Assembly: GCA_004000515.1 (NCBI GenBank)
Contig: CP034537.1
Span: forward strand, 3,610,001 to 3,674,000
DNA from: Pseudomonas poae
Lineage (GTDB): Bacteria > Pseudomonadota > Gammaproteobacteria > Pseudomonadales > Pseudomonadaceae
Reading direction: 5' to 3'
DNA length: 64,000 nucleotides
Of the stretch, positions 9,314-19,547 are shown one piece after another; the stretch's first letter is position 1, and every line of letters starts with the position of its first letter. The notes under the pieces are model-generated. The model saw only the letters and a program-made list of their open reading frames with translations. It searched no databases and was not told the origin of the DNA. The translations under genes and the position numbers were made by a program.

Positions 9314-10008
9314 TTGAACGAACACACTTTATCCATGCGTTTGGAGCGCGTGGCGGCGAATGTGCCTGCGGGCGCTCGCCTGGCCGATATCGGCTCTGAT
9401 CACGCTTACCTGCCCGTGGCCTTGGTGCGCCGCGGCGCAATCACGGCAGCGGTGGCGGGGAGGTTGCGACCACGCCCTTCCATGCCGCCCAACGTACCGT
9501 GCGTGACAATGGCCTGGAGCAGCAGGTCACCGTGCGCCTGGCCGATGGCTTGGCGGCTGTCGAACCGCACGACGGTATCACCGCGATCAGCCTCTGCGGC
9601 ATGGGCGGTGAGACGATCCGCGACATCCTCGAAAGCGGCAAGGTGCATCTCAGTGGCCAGGAACGTTTGATTCTGCAACCCAACGGCGGCGAACAACCGC
9701 TGCGCCAATGGTTGATGGACAACGGCTACTCGATCCTCAGCGAAGAGCTGTTGCAAGAGAACCGCTTTTATTACGAGATCATCGTTGCCGAGCGCACAGG
9801 GCCGGTACTGTACAGCGCCGAAGAGCTGTATTTCGGCCCCTTGCAAATGCAGGCGCGAAGCCCGGTATTTATTGCCAAGTGGCAACGGATGTTGCGCCAG
9901 AAACACAAGACCCTGGCCAGCTTTGAGCAGGCACGGCAGGCGGTACCGCCAGAAAAAATGCAAGAGATTACCCAGCAGGCCCGTTGGATCACCGCGCTGC
10001 TGGCTTGA
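9314..10008 (+). CDS. tRNA (adenine-N1)-methyltransferase TrmK-like, frameshifted
   Basis: About 231 residues once repaired. It is a SAM-dependent methyltransferase of the TrmK group, which methylates A22 of tRNA in Bacillus; the Pseudomonas target is untested. The SAM motif is LADIGSDHAYLPVALVRRG and motif IV appears in ITAISLCGMGGETI. A TTG at 9314 serves as start behind GAGAGTAAGG; ATG 9347 would be shorter. One G is missing in the G-run near 9457-9460: adding it turns AVAGRLRPR into AVAGEVATTPFHAAQRTVRD. It follows the regulator by 5 bases. Confidence 0.75.
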
Positions 10009-10036
10009 TACACCTTTATTACCAAGGAACCCTGCA

Positions 10037-10336
10037 ATGGCCGACGCCACAGACCAAGCCTTCTACGACCGCGCCGATGCGCATATCGAACTGTCCAACG
10101 AGCAGCTCAAGACCTGTGAAAACCTCGGCGAGGTCAGTGCCTCGATGATGTTCGGCACCACGCGTTTCAACGCCTGGGCCAGTGCACGAAACTTCAAGTC
10201 CGGCGCGGAAATGGCCGATGCGCGTGAAGCGATGTTGAAGTACTTCTGTGATCAGTACCGGATGATGCTGGAGGACAACCTGGATGATCACATCAATAAT
10301 TTCAGCCGGTACATGCTCGCAAAGACACCCGAATAA
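10037..10336 (+). CDS. DUF3144 domain protein
   Basis: A small 99-residue soluble protein beginning MADATDQAFYDRADAHIELS and containing GEVSASMMFGTTRFNAW, which I recognise as the DUF3144 family of proteobacteria. No function is established. ATG 10037 has AAGGAA a few bases upstream. It follows the TrmK-like gene by 28 bases and is followed by a REPIN, so it probably ends the transcript. Confidence 0.8.
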   Translation: MADATDQAFYDRADAHIELSNEQLKTCENLGEVSASMMFGTTRFNAWASARNFKSGAEMADAREAMLKYFCDQYRMMLEDNLDDHINNFSRYMLAKTPE

Positions 10337-10356
10337 GCAGACCTGACGAGGTCGAA

Positions 10357-10447
10357 AATGTGGGAGCTGGCTTGCCTGCGATGGCGGTAGGTCAGTTAGC
10401 CCGTTTTTGCTGACCCACCGCCATCGCAGGCAAGCCAGCTCCCACAT
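10357..10447. repeat. REPIN (two inverted REP sequences)
   Basis: Arms TGTGGGAGCTGGCTTGCCTG and its inverse complement enclose about 30 bases. This is the GAGCTGGCTTGCC variant of the fluorescens REP. It lies after the DUF3144 gene. The strong hairpin may also limit transcription or protect the upstream message. Confidence 0.85.
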
Positions 10448-10679
10448 TGGGTTTGTGGTGAGGTTACAAATTGGCACTCGGTGCTGAGTGCTTTCGCCCC
10501 ATTTCAGTGCGCAACCCCTGCATCTTCAGCGTGCCACCCCGCCTATCTCCGGCCTCCGCACCTGCGGCCCGTATCTTGCTTGGCCCTTCCCAATCAATGA
10601 CATGGCATTTTGCCGTTAGTCATTTCAAGGCTTCGTCCTGCGGTGCATTGCGTGGGTCGTTTTTGGGGAGTGGTCGGAC
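10448..10679. other. intergenic leader of the chemoreceptor gene, no gene seen
   Basis: This 232-base stretch, together with the REPIN, separates DUF3144 from the chemoreceptor. I see no open frame worth calling, no convincing -35/-10 pair and no RNA fold. GGGGAG just before ATG 10680 is the ribosome site of the receptor gene. Confidence 0.5.
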
Positions 10680-12737
10680 ATGCACAGCCTTTTATCACCG
10701 GGTATCCGCCTGCTTGGGCGCTTCGGCTTTGCACGCAAGTTCCAGATCCTGTTCTTCCTGTTCATGCTGCCCCTGGCCGGCAGCCTGTGGATGATCGGTG
10801 CGGACTACCGCGACAAACTCACCGTGATCTCCAGCGAGCAGTCCGGTGTTCGCCAACTGCTGGCGCTGGATACGCTGGACGCTCAACTCACGGCCCAGCG
10901 CAACCTGGCGGCGCGCTGGAAAGCCGCGGACATCCTGCATGCGCCGACGCCTGCAGCGAAGGCGGCGATGGACAAGGTCGATGCGAATTTCCCGCTGATC
11001 CTGCAGAGCCTGCAAGCCCTCGGCGAGTCGCTGAAAACCCTCAACGCCAGCGCCGACACCCTGGTGCGCTTCGAAGCGTTGCAAGCCACGGTCAAGGGCA
11101 TGGATTCCCAATCCCTGCGCACCGTAGGCTGGTGGCCGGACGGCTATGACCGCTTCACCTCGGCGCTGACCGCGATGCAAACCCTGCGCGAGCAGATCAC
11201 CCTGGACGCCGGCCTGATCCTCGACCCGTGGCTGGAAACCTACCTGCTGATGCAGATCTCCACCCAGCACACCCCCGACCTGATCGAACGCATCGGACGC
11301 ATGGCCAGTGTCGGCCAATCGTCCATCGCCTCGGGGCAGTTCACCCTGCAAAGCCGTTTGCAGATGCGCGACTTGCGCGGGCGTATCGGTGACGCGCGCG
11401 ATCAGTTGGCCAAGGCCGCCGCCTCGCTCAAAGCCAAGCAATATGCGGGCATGGAGCCCTGGACCACGCAGTACGACAACAGCCTGCAACGCCTGGACAG
11501 CGAACTCAAAGTGCTCGACGACGGCGTGTTCGGCGGCAGCATCAAGCTCGATACGGCAGCGTTCGAAAGCAGTGTCGATGCCATGCTCGGCAGCCTGGGC
11601 GAGCTGCGTAACAGGTCGCTGGGTTCGCTGGATGCGCGCCTGGGTTATTACCGTGACCGTTCACTGCAAAAATTCATCCCGGTGGCCGCCACCTTTAGTC
11701 TGCTGGCGTTAGCGGCGCTGTACCTGTTCATGTGCCTGCAAGCGTCCATCCGGCGCAGTGCCAGCGGCATCACCACCCTGGCCGAGTCCCTGCGCGACGG
11801 TAACCTGTGTGTGGAAGTGGCGGTGGAGGGGCGTGATGAGTTGGCGGCCATCAGCACCGCGCTCAACGTGGCGGTGCTGCAGTTGCGTACCAGCCTGTTG
11901 GGCGTGAACCACGAAACGCAGCAGTTGGGCTCGGCTGTGCAGACCCTTAATTCGCAATCGGGTAGCACCCTCACCGAAGTCGAAGACCAGCAACAACAAA
12001 TCAGCCAGATTGCTGCAGCGGCCACTCAGTTGGCGGCCACCTCCATGGGCGTCTCCCGCAGCTGTGAGCAAGCCTCGGGCAGCGCGCAGCACACCCGGCG
12101 CATTGCCGAAGACAGCAGCCGCGACAGCCAGCGAACCACGGCCAGCATCCAGCAGCTCAACCAACGCCTCACCGACACGGCCGACGCGCTGGAGCAAGTG
12201 AGCCAGCAAGGCCAGCAGATTCAATCGGTGGTCGACACCATTCGTGGCATTGCCGAGCAGACCAATCTGCTGGCGTTGAACGCCGCCATCGAAGCCGCCC
12301 GCGCCGGAGAGCAGGGCCGAGGTTTTGCGGTGGTGGCCGATGAAGTGCGCAGCCTGTCGCAACGTACCCAGGCCTCCACGGCGCAGATCGCCGGCACCGT
12401 GGACAGCCTGCGTGCGACGGTGAGCCAGGCGGTGAACCTGATGGGCGCGGCGTGCGAGCAGGCACTGACCGATGCCGAGTCCGTCACCGGGCTGGGCACG
12501 CGGTTGGGCGAGATTGCCGGCGCGGTGCAGAACGTCACCGACACCCTGGCGCAAATCGCCACGGCGGTAGAAGAGCAGGCGGCGACAGCGGATGAAGTGA
12601 GCGGCAATATCCAGCAAGTGGACCAGGCGGCGGGGCGTTTGCTGGAGGGCGCGCGAGCGGTGAACCGGGCGGCGGATACCCTGAGCAAGGGCAGCCAGGC
12701 GTTGAGTGATAACACCGCAAGGTTCCGGCTAGGTTGA
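10680..12737 (+). CDS. methyl-accepting chemotaxis protein
   Basis: A 685-residue chemoreceptor. Membrane helices lie at about residues 21-41 ([18 protein letters not shown]) and about 333-353 ([18 protein letters not shown]). Between them is a helical periplasmic ligand domain of some 290 residues. A HAMP linker follows ([19 protein letters not shown]), then the signalling domain with the highly conserved hairpin tip ([20 protein letters not shown] and [14 protein letters not shown]). There is no C-terminal CheR-tethering pentapeptide. The ligand cannot be read from sequence. No chemotaxis genes are adjacent. Confidence 0.92.
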   Translation: MHSLLSPGIRLLGRFGFARKFQILFFLFMLPLAGSLWMIGADYRDKLTVISSEQSGVRQLLALDTLDAQLTAQRNLAARWKAADILHAPTPAAKAAMDKVDANFPLILQSLQALGESLKTLNASADTLVRFEALQATVKGMDSQSLRTVGWWPDGYDRFTSALTAMQTLREQITLDAGLILDPWLETYLLMQISTQHTPDLIERIGRMASVGQSSIASGQFTLQSRLQMRDLRGRIGDARDQLAKAAASLKAKQYAGMEPWTTQYDNSLQRLDSELKVLDDGVFGGSIKLDTAAFESSVDAMLGSLGELRNRSLGSLDARLGYYRDRSLQKFIPVAATFSLLALAALYLFMCLQASIRRSASGITTLAESLRDGNLCVEVAVEGRDELAAISTALNVAVLQLRTSLLGVNHETQQLGSAVQTLNSQSGSTLTEVEDQQQQISQIAAAATQLAATSMGVSRSCEQASGSAQHTRRIAEDSSRDSQRTTASIQQLNQRLTDTADALEQVSQQGQQIQSVVDTIRGIAEQTNLLALNAAIEAARAGEQGRGFAVVADEVRSLSQRTQASTAQIAGTVDSLRATVSQAVNLMGAACEQALTDAESVTGLGTRLGEIAGAVQNVTDTLAQIATAVEEQAATADEVSGNIQQVDQAAGRLLEGARAVNRAADTLSKGSQALSDNTARFRLG

Positions 12738-12741
12738 GCAC

Positions 12742-12777
12742 CCGCTCCCACATCTATGGTTCCCATACAGATGTGGG
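12742..12777. repeat. degenerate REP half-site forming a hairpin
   Basis: CCCACATCT (12747-12755) pairs with AGATGTGGG (12769-12777) across a 13-base loop, beginning with CCGCTCCCAC as in REP arms. It lies between the convergent chemoreceptor and DUF4442 genes and could act as a two-way transcript end, although no T-run follows. Confidence 0.5.
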
Positions 12778-12835
12778 GGCCAGCGAGCTTTAGCGAGGGG
12801 GATGCCGGCCAATGGCTGAACCCGCCGATCAGGCT

Positions 12836-13276
12836 TCAGGCGATCTTCACATTCATGGTGATTTTCGCGGTGAACACTTTCACTTCGCCCTCATCGTAGA
12901 TATCCACCGGCACAATTTTGTCCCCTGCGGTTGCCCAGTCAATGCCAGTGCCGTCCGCCACTGCACGGATATTCGACTTGGCCTTGGCCAGGTACTCCAC
13001 GGTCATGCCTTTTGGAATCCATTTGGCGCCTGGCGGAATCGACACATCCGTCATTGTCCCACCCGCCAACTCAGCCGCGTTGCATAAGGCGATGGCATGG
13101 ATGGATGCCAGGTGATTGGTGATTTCCTTGCGAAACGGCACGTTGACGACGGCATGCCCAGGGCGTAGCTCGGCAATTTCCGGGGCGATGGTGCTGAAGT
13201 AGGGCGCCACCTGGCAGGCCATCTGGCTGAACGCTGCTGGGCCTACGCTGTTGAACATGCTTAGGAACTGACTCAT
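12836..13276 (-). CDS. DUF4442 (hotdog-fold) protein
   Basis: A 146-residue protein of the DUF4442 family, related to hotdog thioesterases. Recognisable stretches are AELRPGHAVVNVPFRKEITN, then HLASIHAIALCNAAELAGG with the helix expected of the fold, and a strand-rich end. I chose the ATG at 13276, preceded on this strand by AGAGGA; an open frame continues upstream. It is divergent from a TetR regulator with two operator-like palindromes between them, so it is probably repressed by it. A role in acyl-CoA or lipid turnover is only inferred. Confidence 0.8.
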   Translation of the reverse strand: MSQFLSMFNSVGPAAFSQMACQVAPYFSTIAPEIAELRPGHAVVNVPFRKEITNHLASIHAIALCNAAELAGGTMTDVSIPPGAKWIPKGMTVEYLAKAKSNIRAVADGTGIDWATAGDKIVPVDIYDEGEVKVFTAKITMNVKIA

Positions 13277-13296
13277 GGAGGATCCTCTTATTGGAA

Positions 13297-13334
13297 TTAC
13301 AGAATTATATTCTGTAACAGAACAATATTCCGTT
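13297..13334. promoter_or_regulatory. two tandem TetR-type operators
   Basis: The first site (13297-13317) is a perfect palindrome, TTACAGAAT-3-ATTCTGTAA. The second (13316-13334, AACAGAA...TTCCGTT) is an imperfect copy directly next to it. Both lie between the DUF4442 start and the divergent TetR start, in an AT-rich patch that would hold both promoters, so binding would control both genes. Confidence 0.7.
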
Positions 13335-13411
13335 AAATCCAAGGGTGTCAAGCCATGCCTTCTCTGCGGGCTGTTGTACCTTTAGACTTCGCATATTTGG
13401 CGAGCCTTTCC

Positions 13412-14037
13412 ATGCACGCACCAGACCTGATCGAACGCACCTTTGCGGGCCGGCGCAGCGACCTCAAGCGCAGTATTCTGCGTGAGGCCCTGGCCTGCTT
13501 TAACGAAGTGGGTATCGAAGCCACCAATATCGAAACCATCCGTGCGCGCTGCGACACCAGTGTGGGCGCCATCTACCATCATTTCGGTAGCAAGGAAGGC
13601 ATCGTCGCTGCGCTGTTTTTCGCCGCCCTGGAGGACCAGGCCGCGCTGCGAGAGCGCTATCTTGAAACGGCGCATACGGCCCAGGAAGGTGTCGAGGCGC
13701 TGGTGCGCAGCTATGTGGAGTGGGTCGACGCACAACCCGAATGGGCGCGCTTTGTGTTTCAGAGCCGTTTCGCCGTCGCCAACGGCCCATTCAAGGACGA
13801 ACTGCTTACCCGCAACAAACAGCGTAATCGGCAGTTGAGCGAGTGGATGGGCGACGAAGGCCGCAGCGCGTCGTTCAGCCATGTCCCCCCGAGCTTTTAC
13901 TGTCGCTCATCATCGGCGCGGCGGAAAGTTATGCCCGGGCGTGGTTGTCTGGCCGGGTTAAGAAAAGCCCGAATGCCTACGCGCAGTTGCTGGCGCAGGC
14001 GGCGTGGGCGTCGATCAGCCAAATGCCTTCGCAATAA
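13412..14037 (+). CDS. TetR family regulator, frameshifted
   Basis: About 208 residues from ATG 13412 (MHAPDLIERTFAGRR); ATG 13355 would add 19 residues and cannot be excluded. The N-terminal helix-turn-helix is typical: ILREALACFNEVGIEATNIE, then TSVGAIYHHFGSKEGIVAAL. A C is missing from the C-run near 13880-13886: adding it joins SASFSHV to PPELLLSLIIGAAESYARAW, the normal C-terminal helices, ending at 14037. It probably represses itself and the DUF4442 gene through the palindromes at 13297-13334. The ligand is unknown. Confidence 0.82.
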
Positions 14038-14157
14038 ACGCTTCCAGCGTCGCCTCTTCCCGTGGCGCCGGTCACACCGAAATTTATTTCGTGGCACTCC
14101 CTGCGAGTGGCGTAGTCTCTTGATCAGTCACTCACTGTCACCCAGCGGAGCCGCCCG

Positions 14158-14784
14158 ATGATCACTGTTCACCACCTCAATAACTCCCGCTCGCAGCGTA
14201 TCCTCTGGCTGCTCGAAGAGCTCGGCCTGCCGTACCAGATCAAGCGCTATCAGCGCGACCCGAAAACCAACCTTGCACCGCCTGAACTCAAGGCCATCCA
14301 CCCGCTGGGCAAATCCCCGGTGATCGAGGACGGCGGCCAGGTGCTGATCGAGTCCGCTGCGATCATCGACTACCTGATCCGTCGCCACGGCGCCGGTCGC
14401 CTGCAACCAGACCCCGCCACCGCCACCTACGACAAATACGTGCAATGGCTGCACTTTGCCGAAGGCTCGGCCATGCTGCCGTTGATGCTCAACCTCTACG
14501 TCGGCCGGCTGGGCGAGGCGGGTGCGCCGCTGCATCCGCGCATTGAATCGGAAGTGGCCAACTACCTGGGCTACCTGAACGACGTGCTGGGGCAGACGCC
14601 GTACCTGGTCGGCGAGGCGTTGAGTGGTGCAGATATCCAGATGAGTTTTATCGGCGAAGTCGCCGGCGCGCAGGGCAAGTTGCCGGCGTATCCACATTTG
14701 GCGGCGTGGGTAAAACGCTTCCAGGCGCGACCTGCTTACCGCAAGGCGGTGGAGCAGGGCGGCGAATACGCATTCGCCAAGTAA
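14158..14784 (+). CDS. glutathione S-transferase
   Basis: A 208-residue cytosolic GST. The thioredoxin-fold half has the cis-Pro region GKSPVIEDGGQVLIESAAII, which contains the Glu-Ser of the glutathione site. The C-terminal half is helical, with LVGEALSGADIQMSFIGE including the conserved Asp of the N-capping box. The start region MITVHHLNNSRSQRILWLLE places a Ser or Asn near the usual catalytic position. It stands alone between the TetR gene and the SolA-like oxidase. The substrate is unknown. Confidence 0.9.
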   Translation: MITVHHLNNSRSQRILWLLEELGLPYQIKRYQRDPKTNLAPPELKAIHPLGKSPVIEDGGQVLIESAAIIDYLIRRHGAGRLQPDPATATYDKYVQWLHFAEGSAMLPLMLNLYVGRLGEAGAPLHPRIESEVANYLGYLNDVLGQTPYLVGEALSGADIQMSFIGEVAGAQGKLPAYPHLAAWVKRFQARPAYRKAVEQGGEYAFAK

Positions 14785-14820
14785 CGCCATTTTGTGAGCC
14801 GGACAGGCGTGTGTCCCACG

Positions 14821-15982
14821 TTACTGGCCTTCGAAGCGCTTCAACGAAAACGAAGACAGGTCCAGCTCACTCTTTCCGTAGATGCACCACTGGGCAAACG
14901 CCTCACCCAGCGCGGCCGAATGCTTGAACCCATGCCCCGAACACGGCGACACCACCAGGGTGTGCTGCAACGTCGGGTGCTCATCAATGATGAAGTGATG
15001 GTCCGGCGTCACCGTGTAGGCACACACTGCCGACTTGACCACCTTGGCCGTCACCCCGGCTATACGGCCTTGCACCTGCTGTTCATACATCTCCCGTTCC
15101 TGCGCCGCCGACACGCTGCGGTCCAGCGTTTCAGGCGTCGACACGGTGTGATATTGCGCCGTGGCAATCTTCAAGCTGCCCTCGCCAGGCAATGCCGGGA
15201 AGCCATAGTGGGTCTCGTCCTGGCCATGGGTGAGGATGTACGTGGGCGACACTCCCTCCAGCTCCGCCCCCGGTTCCAGTTCGAACCAGAACAACTGTTG
15301 CCGATAGACGCTGAGCAGCCGGTCAAACGGTGCACCCAGCAACCCGCCGGCCCAGTTGCCGGCGCTCACTACCAGCTTGTCGGCCTGCAGCGTTCGCTGG
15401 TCGGTGGTTACCGTGACGCCGTGTGCGTCCGAGCGGATATCGGTGACGGTCTCGCCCTTGTACAGCGTCGCCCCGTGTTGCTCGGCCAGTTTGAGCTGTA
15501 CGTCAATGCAGCGCTCTGGCCGCACAAATCCGCCTTCAGGTTCGTAATAGCCAATGGCGTTGTCCGTCACTTGGGCAAATTGCGGGAAACGTTGGCGAAT
15601 CTGCGTGGCGTCCAGCACTTCATGCTCGATGCCGTAGGTTTGCGCCAGGCCAAGGGTGCGCAGGGTGAAGTCGCTTGCGTCGTCAGGGTCGAAGCCCTCC
15701 ACGAGGTCAACACCAGCAACCCCGACTGTTCGAACAATGCCTCCCCGACAGTGCCTCCAGCTCCCGCCAGATACGGTGCGAGTTACGCACAATCGGCACG
15801 TACTGCGCGCCTTCACCCACCGACAACCGCGTGATCCGCGTATCGCCATGGCTTGAGCCGAATGTGTGGGGCGGGTGATGACGGTCGATGCCGGCGACCT
15901 TTACACCGGCTTTCGCCAGTTGGTACACCGTGGCGGCACCCATGGCGCCCAGGCCGATGACCAGCGATTCATATCGTTCCAA
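14821..15982 (-). CDS. FAD-dependent amine oxidase, SolA/monomeric sarcosine oxidase type, frameshifted
   Basis: About 387 residues after repair, matching N-methyltryptophan oxidase/monomeric sarcosine oxidase length. The FAD-binding Rossmann start is VIGLGAMGAATVYQLAKAGV, followed by GSSHGDTRITRLSVGEG. The covalent-flavin region CSGHGFKHSAALGE, with the cysteine expected in this family, is present near the C-terminus. Two bases are missing: one G in the run at 15743-15746 (restoring LEALSGEALFEQSGLLVLTS) and one near 15701-15704 (restoring VEGFDPDDAS). It likely oxidises an N-methyl amino acid, releasing formaldehyde and peroxide. Confidence 0.82.
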
Positions 15983-16024
15983 GGTTGATACTCGCTTGAG
16001 AGGCTTCGTTGAGAGAACGGTTGG

Positions 16025-17282
16025 TTAGCGCACCACGTCCAGCGCCGTGTATTCACTCACATAATGGGTCTGGCTCGAGGTTGACTCCAGCGTCAGCGCA
16101 ACCCCCAGGTCCTCGATAAACACGCGGGAGGTCTTGTAGTCGCCCTGGTCGCAGGCCAGCCGGATGGCGTCGCCGGTCAATGATGCAAACACCTGGCGCG
16201 CCGGAATGCGCTCGCCGACCTTGCAGGTCAACGTCGTATCGACGGGCTTGTCAGTGGGCTTGGCGGGCACATTGACCATGTGCAATTGAGCGCTCAGCGT
16301 CTGGCCCGGCGTCCAACGGGTCGGCACGTTCAACTGCACGTCACGGGTTTGCAGCACGCGGCCATCGCCCACGCCGTTCATCTTCGACTTCAACTGGATC
16401 AGGTCGGCCTGGGTCAGGCGATCCACGTTGAAGGTGTTGCCGTAGACCTCGTTCTTCACCAGTAAACCACCCTCGGCGTTGAACGTGACCGATGTAGGCA
16501 GGTCTTTGCTGCCATCGCCTTTTTTGGACAGGTAGGTATAGCTCAGCGTCTTGAACTTCGGCTGCAGCAGGGGCGAGTCGAGGTGCTTGAGCACGTTGGC
16601 GGGTACGTCGACGTCGCTGATGTTGGTTTCTGCCACGGTGCGCGGGTAATCGGTCGTCGCAATGTCTGGCCGCAAGTGCGCCAGGATCCCAGCGTTGACC
16701 CCGCCCTGTACCGAGCAGCTGACGCGCGATTGCGTGCCTTGCTTGCCTTCGGGTTCCACGATCAGCACACGCTCCACTTGGCGCAGGCCCGGCGCCTTAC
16801 CCGGCTGCGGTTTGATCGACTGCCAGCCGTTGCCGACCTTGAGTTCACTGCGCGTATATTCCGCCTCGCCTTTTGCAGCGCGCCGGGTTGGTCAAGCAGC
16901 GGCGCGAGGCGCTGGCAACCTCGTCGACTCCGCCGTCAACGATAAAACCCCAGTAATAGAACAGTCCCAGTGGGCCGAGGTCGGTGACTTCGTCGTTATA
17001 GGACAACAGCTTCAACCCCGCGATGGGCGGTGCGCTGACCGGCACCGCGTTGGCGTTGCGGTCGGCGCGATTTTTGACCGCGATCCAAGTGAAGTTCTTT
17101 TCCTGCTTGAGCGGCGCATAGGCCTGCCAGGCGTTGTGGTGGGTGTTCAGGCTGCTGAAGAAACTTGCGTCGCAGCGGGTGAAGGCCTTGAGCGTGTCGG
17201 TCAGTGCGGCATCGTCGGCGTGGGCGAGAGCCGGCACCATCAGGGCAGAGACGAGCAGGGCAGCAGGAAACGGCAACTTCAT
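16025..17282 (-). CDS. secreted protein of unknown function, frameshifted
   Basis: About 419 residues in the repaired frame. The start at 17282 gives a clear signal peptide (MKLPFPAALLVSALMVPALA then HA) behind AAGGAAG. The N-terminal part contains CDASFFSSLNTHHNAWQAYA and later GLFYYWGFIVDGG; the C-terminal part is strand-rich with few cysteines. I do not recognise a family. Two bases are missing about 50 bases apart, near 16914 and 16864-16867; together they link DEVAQRLAPLLDQPGALQKA to EYTRSELKVGNGWQSIKP. No neighbour suggests a role. Confidence 0.65.
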
Positions 17283-17351
17283 GGGGCGGGACTTCCTTAT
17301 CGAAGGGCGGGGAGCAGGGTGGGGCATTATCCAGCAGTTGGGTGACGGGCT

Positions 17352-17714
17352 CTAGTTGGCTGAGCGGGTCAGGCGCAAGCGCCAATTGCCGCCGTGCTGA
17401 GCGTGGCAGGCTTCTTCGCAGTCGAAGTGCACGCAACGCGTTAACGGCACGCTCGGGATATCTGCCTCGCGCAGGGCGGTGGCGGTGAGTTCACGTATGC
17501 GGGCGTCCAGGCCAGTTGCCAGGGCGCGCTCTTTATTGGCGCGGGTGTCAAAGACCCAGGTGATGACCAGGCTTTGCGGGAAGTCGGCGTAGTTGACGGT
17601 GTGGGTCAGCCACTCGAAACCCGGGATTTCACCTTTGGCGGTTTCGCAGGCGTCGGTGAGGGTGGCGACCAAAGCGCGTTCGATGCGGGTGGTGTCGCGT
17701 TTGGATAGGGCCAT
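17352..17714 (-). CDS. conserved hypothetical protein
   Basis: A 120-residue soluble protein beginning MALSKRDTTRIERALVATLT. It has no signal or membrane segment, two short cysteine-containing patches (CVHFDCEEACHAQHGGNW) near the C-terminus that could bind metal, and a strand-rich middle. I do not know its function. It follows the secreted unknown on the same strand direction but with its own leader. Confidence 0.7.
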   Translation of the reverse strand: MALSKRDTTRIERALVATLTDACETAKGEIPGFEWLTHTVNYADFPQSLVITWVFDTRANKERALATGLDARIRELTATALREADIPSVPLTRCVHFDCEEACHAQHGGNWRLRLTRSAN

Positions 17715-17836
17715 GGAACGCTCCGAATGCAGGCAAGCGTCGCAGGTTAGCAGGGTGCGGGCGCGGTTTCAGCAGCGATGAAGCTTCCTGTTGGCTGGAT
17801 TGCGGCGGTACCCGTTGATGTTCATGTGTCACACGA

Positions 17837-18699
17837 CTACGCCTGCTGCCTCAACGCACTGATGATGAACGCATGCAGGCTATCAACCGCCTTGGACCCA
17901 CGCGAGGCGCGGCTGCGCAGAATCGACACCTCCATGGGTTGGATATTTCCCAAACCGTGCTCACCGCTCAACACTTGAAGCGATGCCTGCACCGTGCACT
18001 GTGTAATCGCCGCAATCGCAAGCCCGCCCTCAACCGCCGCCACCTGGCCTGCCAGGCTGGAGCTGTTGTACACCACCTTGAATTGCCGCCCCTGCTGGCC
18101 AGTGAATTCACCGCATAGCGCCGGGCCAGGCTTTCGCTTTCGTAGACGGCGATCGGCACCGGGTCTCGGCGCCACAGTTCGAATTGAGGCGAGCCCACCC
18201 ACACCATTGGCTCATGAAACAGAAACGTCCCGCTCTGCGGCGAGTCTCTGGACACCAGCGCCAGGTCCAGGTCGCCGCTGCGCAGGCGTGGGATGAGTGC
18301 GGTGGACTGTTCGCAGGTCAGCTCTATATCGACGCCGGCGTAACGCGGCGCAAAGCGTTTGAGCACGGGCGTGAGGTACTTGGCCGCGTAATCCTCGGCG
18401 ACACCCAGGCGGATCCGCCCGGTCAACGTTTCACCATGAAACGCCGCCTGGGTCTCGGCATGCAGTGCAAGCATGCGCCGCGCGTAACCGAGCAGCGTTT
18501 GGCCGTCATCGGTCAGTTGCAGGTGCCTGGGGCCACGGTTCAGCAAGGGTCGCCCCAGTGCGGTCTCCAGCTTCTTCATCTGCATGCTCACGGCCGACTG
18601 CGAACGGTTGACCTCATGGGCCGCGCCAGACAAGGAGCCTGCATCCACCACCGCGACAAAACACTTGAGCCAATCGATTTGCAAATCACTGGAAGGCAT
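17837..18699 (-). CDS. LysR family regulator, frameshifted
   Basis: About 287 residues when repaired. The N-terminal winged helix reads DWLKCFVAVVDAGSLSGAAH then NRSQSAVSMQMKKLETALG, typical of LysR proteins, followed by the periplasmic-binding-like effector domain. A base is missing near 18097 (GG on the + strand): restoring it joins YAVNSLA to QQGRQFKVVYNSSSLAGQVA. It is divergent from a LysE exporter gene, with a T-N11-A palindrome between them, so it probably activates export of an amino acid in response to it. Confidence 0.82.
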
Positions 18700-18712
18700 C
18701 GGGCTGACCTCT

Positions 18713-18727
18713 ATTCGTTAATCGAAT
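18713..18727. promoter_or_regulatory. candidate LysR-type binding box
   Basis: ATTCG-TTAAT-CGAAT is a perfect 5-5-5 palindrome with the T-N11-A pattern favoured by LysR regulators. It lies in the 112-base gap between the divergent LysR and LysE genes. Confidence 0.55.
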
Positions 18728-18811
18728 GGCTGTTGCGTGAATTATGCGCTTTTCAGGAGAAATGTCCGCATCGCAAGATGCTGGCTTGAACCAAAACCTA
18801 GCGGACAGACC

Positions 18812-19420
18812 ATGCCCTTCGACACCTGGTTGCTGTACCTGTTTACCTGCTTTGGCATCGCAGTAGTGCCTGGGCCCAATGCCTTGCTGGCGCTGACCCA
18901 TGGCGCGATTTACGGGCAGCGCAGAACGCTGTTCACCATCAGCGGCGGCGTGCTCGGCTTTGCCTTCGTACTGTCGCTGTGCGCCTTGGGCCTGGGCGCG
19001 CTGATCCAGGCCTCGGCCACCTGGTTCACGGCCTTGAAGATTGCGGGCGGGCTTTATCTAATCTGGCTGGGCTTCGGGCTGTGGCGATCCGCACCCGTCA
19101 GCCTGGAGACCTCTGGTATGCCCAGCCTGCGGCGTTGGTCGCTGTTCCGCCAAGGGTTGGTGTCAGCCATTTCAAACCCCAAGGCGCTGTTGTTGTTCAC
19201 CGCGTTTATCCCACCGTTCCTGGACCCGCACAGGAACCTCATTGCGCAAACAGCCGCCATTGCGCTGACCTACGCCGTGGTGGAGTTTTTTGTGGAATTC
19301 ATGGTGGCCAGTGCTGCCAACCGGGTCCGGCCTTGGCTGGCGCGAACCGGGCGGCGCTTTAATAAGGTGTGTGGTGGGTTCTTTGTGCTGTTTGGGGTGG
19401 CTTTGCCGATTCACAGCTGA
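18812..19420 (+). CDS. LysE family amino-acid exporter
   Basis: A 202-residue inner-membrane protein with about six hydrophobic segments. It carries the family signature GIAVVPGPNALLALTHGAIY near the start and the typical SNPKALLLFTAFIPPFLDP in the middle. It is of the RhtB/LysE type that exports amino acids or homoserine lactones. I chose ATG 18812, where the family alignment starts. The divergent LysR neighbour and the palindrome between them suggest it is induced by its substrate. Confidence 0.9.
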   Translation: MPFDTWLLYLFTCFGIAVVPGPNALLALTHGAIYGQRRTLFTISGGVLGFAFVLSLCALGLGALIQASATWFTALKIAGGLYLIWLGFGLWRSAPVSLETSGMPSLRRWSLFRQGLVSAISNPKALLLFTAFIPPFLDPHRNLIAQTAAIALTYAVVEFFVEFMVASAANRVRPWLARTGRRFNKVCGGFFVLFGVALPIHS

Positions 19421-19547
19421 GGGCAGGGCGGCGAGTTTGTAGGGGGCAACCGTTGTTGCGATCGGCACCGAACGTCTGCCCATGGCGCGTGGTCATAGCT
19501 TTGCTGATACGCTGCTAATAGCTCAATGCCATTCCCTTGGTAGTCCC

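Noticed and set aside
14794..15834. 346-codon + strand open frame
   Set aside because: Antisense of the SolA-like oxidase, which carries FAD motifs.
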